Positions 45,374 to 52,764 of a DNA stretch of 64,000 nt are shown here, one piece after another. The translations under genes and the position numbers were made by a program. The notes under the pieces are model-generated. The model ran no database searches. It saw nothing but the letters and a program-made list of their open reading frames with translations, and had not been told where the DNA came from. The stretch is from a virus: IMG/VR virus record IMGVR_UViG_3300036766_001793, positions 101,485 through 165,484 of that record; one strand, given 5' to 3'. Positions within the stretch are counted from its first letter, which is position 1; each line of letters begins with the position of its first letter.

Positions 45374-45753
45374 CGCTTCCCCCTGGCCCTGGCGCGCCTC
45401 TCCGCTAGCCCCTCCTGGGCGCCCAGCCACCCGTCTACCGCCTCGAACATGCCGGCCCGCTTCCCCTTTAGGAGGTCCGCGTCCGTGAACCTCATGATGG
45501 GTATGCCGAGCTCCCCGAGGATCCAGGCGTCCCGCTCTGCGTCCCGCCGCCTCTGGGCCGTGGACGCGTGGAAGTCCCTCCCGTCGTACTCGAAGCCGGC
45601 GTGGACCTCCTCCGCGTAGCAGTCGATGCTGTACCTGCCTGCCGGGTGCTCGTCCTCCACGACGAACCCCATGGCCTCCACGAGGAACCTGTGCAGAGCC
45701 CTGTGCCCGCTGGTGCCGGTCGTGCCCCTCTCCTGGCCGTCAAGCTGCGGCAT
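45370..45753 (-). CDS. Vsr/DUF559-like endonuclease
   Basis: The 127-residue product contains YSIDCYAEEVHAGFEYDGRDFHA, where D, E and a later conserved Arg/Asp pattern (DAERDAWILGELGIPIMRFT) fit the restriction-endonuclease-like fold of Vsr and DUF559 proteins. It is likely a nicking or repair nuclease. It overlaps genes on both sides. Confidence 0.7.
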   Translation of the reverse strand: MPQLDGQERGTTGTSGHRALHRFLVEAMGFVVEDEHPAGRYSIDCYAEEVHAGFEYDGRDFHASTAQRRRDAERDAWILGELGIPIMRFTDADLLKGKRAGMFEAVDGWLGAQEGLAERRARARGKR

Positions 45754-46171
45754 CGGCCAGCCCCTGGCGGATGGCCATCAGCGCGAGCCCGAGCTTGTTC
45801 AGCCCTGAGCCGCCGCTGACCCCCCAGTACCGGTCCCCCCAGGCGTTCCCCTCTATGATGACGGCGTCACCCGTCGCCAGGAGCAGGCCCGTGAGGGGCT
45901 CCCGCGAGAACTTCTGCTCCAGGAGGTCCCGCATGATGCCGTCCTTCAGCTGGTCCCAGCCCGGCCTCAGCCTCACCAGGCGCCCCCGCGACTTCGCGAT
46001 GCCTGGGGTGCGGGCGAGCCTGATCATGTCTCTGTCGGCCTCGTCCAGGGTCTTGGCCGCCTGGTAGGCGTGCTCGACGCTCGGGTACGGGAGGCCTCCC
46101 ATCTCCACCGTCACCGGGTGGAAGTTCGAGAGGAACCCGTGCTCGTAGGTGAACTCGTAGATGACCTCCAC
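45740..46171 (-). CDS. NADAR-domain protein (YbiA-like)
   Basis: The 143-residue product has HGFLSNFHP, YPSVEHAYQAAK and NAWGDRYWGVSGGSGLNKLG, which are the three hallmark segments of NADAR/YbiA proteins. Members of this family act on ADP-ribose derivatives and some remove ADP-ribose from guanine in DNA, counteracting DarT-type toxins. A GTG start at 46171 behind GGAG is chosen. Confidence 0.88.
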   Translation of the reverse strand: MEVIYEFTYEHGFLSNFHPVTVEMGGLPYPSVEHAYQAAKTLDEADRDMIRLARTPGIAKSRGRLVRLRPGWDQLKDGIMRDLLEQKFSREPLTGLLLATGDAVIIEGNAWGDRYWGVSGGSGLNKLGLALMAIRQGLADAAA

Positions 46172-46326
46172 GCCTTGCTCCTCTCGTGCCTGTAGCACAG
46201 CCTGCAGGTCCGCCTCACCCAGTCCCGGTGGCGGCTGACAGGGTTCCCGGTGGAGTTGACGTACTCCCACGCGTGGAGCACGGGAAGGAGGCGGAGGACG
46301 GAGCGCACCGCCTCTGCCGGGCTCAC
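46111..46326 (-). CDS. small Zn-binding protein
   Basis: A 71-residue frame starts at GTG 46326, overlapping the recA stop (GTGA). It contains HAWEYVNSTGNPVSRHRDW and TCRLCYRHE, a His/Cys pattern suggesting one zinc site. The last 20 residues are Ser/Thr-rich and overlap the NADAR gene in another frame, so a shorter natural product or frameshift is possible. Confidence 0.5.
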   Translation of the reverse strand: MSPAEAVRSVLRLLPVLHAWEYVNSTGNPVSRHRDWVRRTCRLCYRHERSKAWRSSTSSPTSTGSSRTSTR

Positions 46327-47366
46327 ATGTCGACTTCTGGAAGGGCCGCCTCGGCCTTCCTCAGGGCACCCTGCGCCCGGGGGTCCTCCCTGATTAGCTC
46401 CAGCAGGCGCCTGCGCCCGTAGACCCTCTCCTCGAGGATCTCGCCGGTCCCCTCGTCGGTGTACGAGACTGTGTAGTGCCCGCCGTCCTGGACTATGGCC
46501 CCGAGCTCGAGCCCCACCTCGATGAGCGCAGAGATCTCGTCGAACTCTCCGGTGTAGTAGAAGGGGACCTCGGCCTCGGTGAACGGAGTGCCCTGCTTGT
46601 TCTTCTGGACTACTATCTTCAGCCGGTAGCCCACCTTGCGACCATTCTCCTCGATGAAGGCCCCTCGGCGGATCCTCACGAGCTGCCACGCGTAGAACCC
46701 TGGGGCCCGCCCGCCAGGCATGGTCTCCGGGTTCCCGTAGACGACGCCTGGCTTCTCCCGGAGCTGGTTGATGCAGATGATCATCGTCCCGCGGTTCTCG
46801 GCCATCATGGAGGAGAGGCCCCTGCCGATGAGCTTCGCCGAGGTCCCGATGAACTGCTTCTCGAACATCTCGTCCTCCTCGGACGACAGCTCGGCGTCCG
46901 CCCGCATGGCGGCGAGCGAGTCCATCACCAGCACCGGGATCCGGCGCTTAACGAAGCCTAAGGCCACGTCGAAGGCCTTCTCCCCGGTCCTGGGCCTGGC
47001 CACCAGGACGTCCGCGGCCTTGATCCCGAGCTGCTCGGCCCACTCCTCGGTCCAGGTCTTCTCCACGTCCACGAAGGCGCACGGGAGCCCGAGCTTCTGG
47101 GCGGCCTTGATGGCCATCATGGCCAGTAGCGTCTTGCCGGCCGAGAACTCGCCGACGAGCAGCGTGATGCGGTCGAACGCGAACCCTCCGTTGAGGGCCC
47201 GGTCGAGGCTCGACAGGCCGAGCGGCATCTTCTTCAGCCTGAGCCGCTCGTCGTTCCCGAAGAGGAGGTCCACCCCGAGTTCCTTAGAGATCTCCTCGCG
47301 CATGGTGCGCAGCTCTTCCAGGGTCATCATCTGGTCGGGATCTGCCTGGGCCTTCTTAGCTGCCAC
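46323..47366 (-). CDS. recA: RecA/UvsX-like recombinase
   Basis: The 347-residue product has Walker A GEFSAGKT (72-79), Walker B VLVMDSLA, INQLREKPGVVYGNPE as the L2-like region, and the GGRAPGFYAW segment typical of RecA-family recombinases. It is shorter and more divergent than host RecA, resembling phage UvsX-type proteins. It catalyses strand exchange. It starts at GTG 47366 overlapping the upstream gene, downstream of the SSB-like gene, forming a recombination operon. Confidence 0.9.
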   Translation of the reverse strand: MAAKKAQADPDQMMTLEELRTMREEISKELGVDLLFGNDERLRLKKMPLGLSSLDRALNGGFAFDRITLLVGEFSAGKTLLAMMAIKAAQKLGLPCAFVDVEKTWTEEWAEQLGIKAADVLVARPRTGEKAFDVALGFVKRRIPVLVMDSLAAMRADAELSSEEDEMFEKQFIGTSAKLIGRGLSSMMAENRGTMIICINQLREKPGVVYGNPETMPGGRAPGFYAWQLVRIRRGAFIEENGRKVGYRLKIVVQKNKQGTPFTEAEVPFYYTGEFDEISALIEVGLELGAIVQDGGHYTVSYTDEGTGEILEERVYGRRRLLELIREDPRAQGALRKAEAALPEVDM

Positions 47367-47763
47367 TCGCCTCGTCCTTCGCCGGCCTCGTGCTCTCGAT
47401 GGCCCTCTTGAGGTCAGCGTCCATGGACTTCACCTTCTCGGCCATGCGCTTGATGTTTCCCTTGGCCGTGCTTACGTCTCTCTCTGCCAGCTCCAGGCGG
47501 TCCTTGAACCCAGGCTGCCCGGTCACCGGCGCGAGGAGCTCGCTAAGCACCTGGTCGAGTGCCTCATCTATCCTGGCGAATGCCCGCACGGCGGTGTCGA
47601 GCCCGACGGTGATCTGCCGCTCCACGTCGCCGTTGGGGTCTATGTCGGACAGCATGATGCGCGGCTTCACGTTCCCGAAGCCGTCCTTGGTGACGGGGAG
47701 CACGACCCCGAGCTCCACCGTCACCCTCAGGTCTCCCGCGGGCTTGGCTCCTTCGTGGTTCAT
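47356..47763 (-). CDS. hypothetical protein in recombination operon
   Basis: The 135-residue product starts at an ATG next to the SSB-like stop. The N-terminal half is strand-rich (DLRVTVELGVVLPV) and the C-terminal half is a coiled coil (RLELAERDVSTAKGNIKRMA). Its position between the SSB-like and RecA genes suggests a recombination mediator or accessory factor, but no family is recognised. Confidence 0.6.
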   Translation of the reverse strand: MNHEGAKPAGDLRVTVELGVVLPVTKDGFGNVKPRIMLSDIDPNGDVERQITVGLDTAVRAFARIDEALDQVLSELLAPVTGQPGFKDRLELAERDVSTAKGNIKRMAEKVKSMDADLKRAIESTRPAKDEASGS

Positions 47764-48566
47764 CAGAAGGTGATGTCTTCTGAGTCTCCGGCGGAGTCGG
47801 CCGCCTCGGCCGCCTCGGCCGCCTCGGCCGCCGCCGTGTACTCGACGAGCTCGGCGTCGTCCTTTCGGCCCGACCCCTCGGCGACTACCCTCGGGGCGGT
47901 GCCGAACTCCGCCCTGATGACGTCCTCGAGGGCGGGGGCGTTCTTCCTGGCCTCCGCCGCCTCGGCGGTGATGGGGTAGTTCTTCACTTCCTCCAGGAAC
48001 TCGAGCTTCTGGGCGCCCTCGCCCGTCACCTTGTACCTCCACCAGACAGGGAGGATGCTGTCCGGGGGGATGATGTTCGGGTCGAGGGGGTCGCCCGCCA
48101 GGTAGGCCTGGATCTGGGACGTCAGCTTCTCCCGCATGATCAGCAGGCGGTAGTCATTGACCTCCTCTTTGTAGAAGGTCTCCGTCGAGCCAGCTACTTT
48201 CACGGCCGCCCAGGAGGCTCCGTCCTTCTTCGTCGGGTGCACGATGAGGTCTGACCAGACTATGGCCACGAACCTCGGCCAGGGCCCCTTGCTGCCCTCG
48301 GTGAGGCAGACGGTGCAGACGCCGGGGTCCTCGCTCATCGAGCGCCTGGCGCAGAGGACGTCCCTGTTGTACTTGTCCCCGTTCCTCTTGAACGCCTCGA
48401 CCATGTGGACCAGCGGGACCGCTATGTCCTCGTGGTCTTGCACGAACACGAACCTCGCGCTCTCGCCGTTCTTCAGCCAGAGCTTCTGCATGCGGTCGCC
48501 GTAGCGACCGCCCATCTTCTCCTGCTGCTCCTTGAGGAACGCGAGTCCCCTTCCGAATCCACTCAT
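47763..48566 (-). CDS. ssb: ssDNA-binding protein (gp32-like)
   Basis: The 267-residue product starts at ATG 48566 behind AAGGGGA. It has a basic N-terminus (LKEQQEKMGGRYGDRMQKLW), strands with aromatic residues, a CxVC-type cysteine pair (CARRS...CTVC), WWRYKVTGEGAQKLEFLEEV, and an acidic tail ending DSEDITF. An acidic C-terminus ending in Phe and the position before recA fit a phage SSB. The assignment rests on architecture. Confidence 0.7.
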   Translation of the reverse strand: MSGFGRGLAFLKEQQEKMGGRYGDRMQKLWLKNGESARFVFVQDHEDIAVPLVHMVEAFKRNGDKYNRDVLCARRSMSEDPGVCTVCLTEGSKGPWPRFVAIVWSDLIVHPTKKDGASWAAVKVAGSTETFYKEEVNDYRLLIMREKLTSQIQAYLAGDPLDPNIIPPDSILPVWWRYKVTGEGAQKLEFLEEVKNYPITAEAAEARKNAPALEDVIRAEFGTAPRVVAEGSGRKDDAELVEYTAAAEAAEAAEAADSAGDSEDITF

Positions 48567-48581
48567 CCTTCAGTCTTCCCC

Positions 48582-49280
48582 TTAGGCACGTAGCCTGAAT
48601 ACGGGTGAGCTAGCACCCGTAGGAAGAATACCGGGGTCTAGCCGGAGGATGGACTGGACTTCTGCCCTCATTTTGGGGCTGAGCTTGCCGTTCTTGAGTC
48701 CCGTCAGGATCTGGCCCCTCCTCCTTGTTGGGACCTTGGACACGATGCTCTCTATGACCTCGTCCATCTCGAAGTGATACTCGTCATGGAGCCCGGGCTG
48801 CCAGGCGTCGGAGTACTCGCTCAGTTTCTCGACCGAGGCTATCCTGACGTCCCGCAGGGTCTTCCACCGGCTCCCGCCGCAGGCTGGGCATGACTTCGCC
48901 TGGGAGAACACCGGGATGACGAGCCCGCACCCCCAGCACTCGAGGGAGGCGGTCGCGTACTGCTGCCTCTCCCCGGTGTACTTGCAGTTGCCGAGGCGCA
49001 TCTTGATGGAGTGGATCACGAAGTTGAGGAATGACGAGGGCCGGTCGCCGAAGCCCCTCTTGCCCTCTGGGTCGTATCTCATCTGGCAGCGCCAGATGAC
49101 GACCAGGATCTCCTGGCGCCTGTCGTCCTGGTCGAACCCCGGGATGAAGCTGCGCGACCACTTCCAGATGAGCGGCTCGAGGTGCCTGAACAGCTCCTCG
49201 GGCGGCATCGCCTTGAGCTCCGCTACTCCTATGCCGGTGATGCCCTTTCGCTCGCCGGTCTCTGGGGGAAACGCTGTCAT
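48582..49280 (-). CDS. sigma-factor-like protein with zinc ribbon
   Basis: The 232-residue product has LFRHLEPLIWKWSRSF, DQDDRRQEILVVIWRC and YDPEGKRGFGDRPSSFLNFV, following the sigma-70 region 2 pattern (helix, DDxxQE, W/Y, YDP..FxxF). A zinc ribbon (CWGCGLVIP...CPACGG) is inserted after it, and a C-terminal helical part (SKVPTRRRGQILTGLKNGKL) may be region 4-like. It could direct RNA polymerase to phage promoters. Divergence keeps this tentative. Confidence 0.55.
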   Translation of the reverse strand: MTAFPPETGERKGITGIGVAELKAMPPEELFRHLEPLIWKWSRSFIPGFDQDDRRQEILVVIWRCQMRYDPEGKRGFGDRPSSFLNFVIHSIKMRLGNCKYTGERQQYATASLECWGCGLVIPVFSQAKSCPACGGSRWKTLRDVRIASVEKLSEYSDAWQPGLHDEYHFEMDEVIESIVSKVPTRRRGQILTGLKNGKLSPKMRAEVQSILRLDPGILPTGASSPVFRLRA

Positions 49281-49335
49281 CGGAAGACTCCGTCACTGTG
49301 GGCTGCCCATGGGCTTCGTCTTGGCTTACTGGTTA

Positions 49336-50343
49336 CTAGTTCACTGTGGGGCTATCCCCTGGGCGCAGGTCAGTATACCACGGGTTGGAGGCCTGTGTAA
49401 ATATGAGGGCGAGCTCCTCGGGGGTGCATTCCTGGACATCCTTGCGCCCCTCCGGCAGCTTTATCGACGTGACCTCCAGCTGGCCCAGCCGGATGGCCGC
49501 GTCGACTGAGGCTGCCGCCCCGGCCCTGTCGTTGTCGAAGGCGAGGGTGACCCTCCAGAACCTGCGGCGCAGGAGCTCCGCCTGCCTCTCAGACATGGAG
49601 GACCCGAGGATGGCGACCGCGGGGATCCCGTGCTGGTGGAGCCACATGCAGTCCATCGGCCCCTCGACGACGGCCACCTCGGTGGTCCCCGGCGGGACGT
49701 GGTCCAGGCCGAAGAGGAAGTCGCCCTTAGTGAGGCCGCGGGTGTTCAGGTACTTCGGCCCGCCAGGCCTCAGGCTGCGCCTGATCAGGCCGACGAGCTT
49801 CCCGCCCACCCTGACGGGGACGACCGCGCAGTGGTACTCCTGGTCGTAGCCGACCTCCCATGCCCTCAGCAGCTCGAGGTCGAATCCCCTGTTGACCATG
49901 TACTGCGGGACGCGGGTCCTGTCGTAGAGGAGCGGCTCCTGGGGCAGGACGTGGCGGACCTGGCCCTGGCCCCCTCTCCCTGCGAGCAGCCGGGCGAGGG
50001 TCTCCGGATCCCGCGGGATCGCCATCCTCAGACGGCGCCTCGCGTCGGCCAACGGCTCGCCGGTGACCCTGTGGACGAGCGCCGCCAGGTCCGGGCTGGA
50101 CCCGCACTCGGCCCGGCACTTCCAGGCCCCCTCCTGGACGAGGACCGTGAACGACGGGTCCCTCTCCTCGTGCATCGGGCAGAGGGCCCGCCTCCACCCG
50201 TCGTGGTCCCCGTCCACGAGCTCGACCCCGAGCTCTTCGAGAACCATGAGGACCACATCCTTGGGGTAGCTGGGGTACTCCTCCGCGCGCTGCTGCCTGG
50301 GCCTCCCGCGGCCGTCGTACCTGCTAGGCCTCGTGGTGCTCAC
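49336..50343 (-). CDS. DnaG-like primase
   Basis: The 335-residue product has a CHC2-type zinc motif (CPMHEERDPSFTV...KCRAEC), then a TOPRIM core with VVEGPMDCMWLHQHG (Glu) and FDNDRAG (DxD). It synthesises primers for the DnaB-like helicase fork. Start GTG 50343 behind GAGGGG is preferred; the ATG at 50400 would add 19 residues and overlap the methyltransferase by 77 bases. Confidence 0.88.
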   Translation of the reverse strand: MSTTRPSRYDGRGRPRQQRAEEYPSYPKDVVLMVLEELGVELVDGDHDGWRRALCPMHEERDPSFTVLVQEGAWKCRAECGSSPDLAALVHRVTGEPLADARRRLRMAIPRDPETLARLLAGRGGQGQVRHVLPQEPLLYDRTRVPQYMVNRGFDLELLRAWEVGYDQEYHCAVVPVRVGGKLVGLIRRSLRPGGPKYLNTRGLTKGDFLFGLDHVPPGTTEVAVVEGPMDCMWLHQHGIPAVAILGSSMSERQAELLRRRFWRVTLAFDNDRAGAAASVDAAIRLGQLEVTSIKLPEGRKDVQECTPEELALIFTQASNPWYTDLRPGDSPTVN

Positions 50344-50950
50344 GACACCCCTCGAGGTCGTGGGCGCGCCGCGTGGGGCCCTCGTCCCCTGGGTAGCCAT
50401 GGCCCCACCCGTCGAAGTCCGCCCTGGCTGTCCTCGAGAACAGCTCTAGCCTCGGGCCAGGGCTCATGGAGGCCACGGTGTCGTAAAAGGCCTGCGGCTT
50501 CGCCGAGTGCACCGTGCGGGGAGCGAAGACCACGTTTGGGACGTTCCGTCTGAGGACCGGGAGTCTGCCCCTCGTAGCGAAGATGCACTGCTCGGTGGCG
50601 TTCCGGTAATTCCTGCCCATGCCGATACGGACGCGCTTCATGTCGTTGGTCATCTTGACCCAGGTGATGATCTGCTTGTTGTCGGTCCTGAACCCCCACG
50701 CCCTGACCACTGAGTGGGCCTCCTCCACGAACCCGTTCGGGCACCAGAGGTAGAGGTGGGCGTCAGCGGCCGCGGCCGCGGAGACCTCCTCCCCCATGGC
50801 CAGGATCTCCCGGACGCTCATCGTCTCATAGTGCTTGGCGGCCCCGCGGCCAGGGCCTGGGAGCTTGTCCCCGAAGGACCAGGCCGGGTCCGCCACCACG
50901 GTGTGGTAGCCGCCCTCGACCGTCGGGATGGGGGTGCTTGTGGCCGTCAC
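50324..50950 (-). CDS. MT-A70-like adenine methyltransferase
   Basis: The 208-residue product has the catalytic DPAW motif (DPPW type) in VVADPAWSFGD, a YLWCPNGF strand and NYRNATEQCIFATRGR, then P-rich HSAKPQAFYD and LELFSRTAR. This matches MT-A70 family N6-adenine methyltransferases found in many phages. It may modify phage DNA against restriction. It starts at GTG 50950, overlapping the helicase stop. Confidence 0.88.
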   Translation of the reverse strand: MTATSTPIPTVEGGYHTVVADPAWSFGDKLPGPGRGAAKHYETMSVREILAMGEEVSAAAAADAHLYLWCPNGFVEEAHSVVRAWGFRTDNKQIITWVKMTNDMKRVRIGMGRNYRNATEQCIFATRGRLPVLRRNVPNVVFAPRTVHSAKPQAFYDTVASMSPGPRLELFSRTARADFDGWGHGYPGDEGPTRRAHDLEGCREHHEA

Positions 50951-52233
50951 CTGAAGTCCACCATGCCGGTCTGCTCATCGGTGAACACCCCGAGCTCGCC
51001 TATGTCGCCGCCGTCCACGTCGAATCTGAGGTACTGCTTCGCCAGGAGCTTTGGCCCGCCGCGGTTCTTGATCAGCTTCCACACCTTCTGCATCGGGTCT
51101 CCCCGCTTGTCGGCGAGGGAGATGACCTTGTTGGCCGTCTCGACGAAGGCCAGCCCGTATGCGGACTGGCCGAGGTCGGCCACGTCCCCGTCCGCCATAA
51201 CGGCGTCCCTCGTCACCTGGGTGCCCCCGATGATCACGAGGTTCATGTACTGCCCAAGGCCCTTGAGGGCCTCCGCGGCCTGCTTCATGTTCTCCCAGGT
51301 CCGCCCAGTCCCGGAGATGAGGTGCACGCCGTCGATGGCCAGGATGTCTGGCCGGTGCTCCCGGGACTGCTGCAGGATGTCCGCGATGGAGAAGGCGCCG
51401 GAGTCGCCGGAGTCCCTGATAACAAACCCGCTCCTGCCGTTCTCCGCCAGCTCCTGGGCGTACCTTCGGTAGAGGTCCTGGTCCTCCAGGCCGTTCCTGA
51501 TCCGCTGGTTCGAGAACTCGTACCCCATGAACCTGGCGAGCATTGGGTCGAGGCGGTCCTCGACCTCCTCGATGGTGGACTCGGGGGTCAGGAACAGCAC
51601 CTTCGCGCCGTCGTAGTGGTAGGCGTATGCGCAGAACCAGAGGAGGAGGGCCGACTTGCCGACGTTCAGCGGGCCCTGGACGGCGATCGCCTCCCCCCGC
51701 CTCCAGTTGAGGCCGTCCCTGTCGAGGGCCGGGAGGCCGCTCCTGATGCCGATGACCCCGCCGGCCGCCTTGGTGGCGGCCCTCGCCTCCATCCGGTCCG
51801 CCCTCAGCACGGCGTCCGTGTCCGCGTAGCTCGTGTGGGAGGACACGCTCTTGGCAATCTCCGCCAGGTCGCCTATGAGGAGCTCCACGGCCTTCTGCGG
51901 GCTGTCCCCGTTCAGCTCGTCGAGCCTGGCGACTATCTTGGCCGTCGCCTCCCGGTTGACCGTTCGCCGGACGAGCTCCTCGAGGAACGTCTCCGTGTCT
52001 GAGACGCCTGGCATCAGCTCGAGCCCCACGACCCCGTAGACATCGTTCCTGGTGGCCGACTCCCCGGCCTTGGCCCTGGAGAGCAGGTAGTCCCATGCCC
52101 TGGCGTGCCCCTCGACCTGCCAGGACGTGTCCCTGATCCCGGCCGCGGAGGCCTTAAACACGGCCTCCGCGGTGTCCATCGCGGAGAGGACGAGGAGCTC
52201 CACCTCCTCAGGTTGGTGGTCCTTGAGAGCCAT
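50947..52233 (-). CDS. dnaB: DnaB-like replicative helicase
   Basis: The 428-residue product has Walker A GPLNVGKS (187-194), Walker B DILAIDGVHLI, GTQVTRD and a final FDVDGGDIGE-type segment, the RecA-core layout of DnaB/gp41-like helicases. It unwinds the fork with the primase gene downstream. It starts at ATG 52233 overlapping the upstream gene's stop. Confidence 0.85.
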   Translation of the reverse strand: MALKDHQPEEVELLVLSAMDTAEAVFKASAAGIRDTSWQVEGHARAWDYLLSRAKAGESATRNDVYGVVGLELMPGVSDTETFLEELVRRTVNREATAKIVARLDELNGDSPQKAVELLIGDLAEIAKSVSSHTSYADTDAVLRADRMEARAATKAAGGVIGIRSGLPALDRDGLNWRRGEAIAVQGPLNVGKSALLLWFCAYAYHYDGAKVLFLTPESTIEEVEDRLDPMLARFMGYEFSNQRIRNGLEDQDLYRRYAQELAENGRSGFVIRDSGDSGAFSIADILQQSREHRPDILAIDGVHLISGTGRTWENMKQAAEALKGLGQYMNLVIIGGTQVTRDAVMADGDVADLGQSAYGLAFVETANKVISLADKRGDPMQKVWKLIKNRGGPKLLAKQYLRFDVDGGDIGELGVFTDEQTGMVDFR

Positions 52234-52757
52234 CAGAAGGTAAGCTCCTCTATCTCGTCTTTCAGCCCTACCAGCTTGTCTAGCATCGCCCTGGCCCGGG
52301 CGGACCCGCCGCGGTCGTAGGCATCCTCGCAGTCAGCCCACAGGCCGAGCCAGTACTCCGCGCTCCGCCTCGCACGCCGGTCATCGCACTGGTCCGTCCA
52401 GAGGGCGTACCTCCAGGCCCCGTCGGGCACCTCGAGCCTCGACCGGACGACGTCGAACATCACCGGGCCTAGGTGCTTCATGGCCTCGAAGCCTGCCCCC
52501 GTGCTGCGTATCGCCTCGAGGCAGACCAGCTGCACCATGTCCGCGTCGCCGGCCTCCGCCAGGAGGTCCGACACCCGCTTGACCACCGCCGGGAAGAAGA
52601 ACAGCCTCCCGCGGTTGGCCCTCTTCCACGCGTCCAGCTCCCTCTTGGAGCGGTGCGCCCTCCCGTGGGAGTTCTCGAACGCCAGCGGCATGAACTCCTC
52701 GTAGAGGCTCTCGGCGATCTTGCTGGCCATCTCCGGGTGCTTGCGGGCAGCCGTCAC
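52233..52757 (-). CDS. hypothetical protein in replication block
   Basis: The 174-residue product starts at GTG 52757 and overlaps the helicase start. It is largely helical with YEEFMPLAFENSHGRAHRSKRELDAW near the N-terminus and EVPDGAWRYALWTDQCDDRRARRS in the middle. The position between polymerase and helicase suggests a helicase loader or other replication accessory protein; this is inference only. Confidence 0.6.
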   Translation of the reverse strand: MTAARKHPEMASKIAESLYEEFMPLAFENSHGRAHRSKRELDAWKRANRGRLFFFPAVVKRVSDLLAEAGDADMVQLVCLEAIRSTGAGFEAMKHLGPVMFDVVRSRLEVPDGAWRYALWTDQCDDRRARRSAEYWLGLWADCEDAYDRGGSARARAMLDKLVGLKDEIEELTF

Positions 52758-52764
52758 CTTGCGT

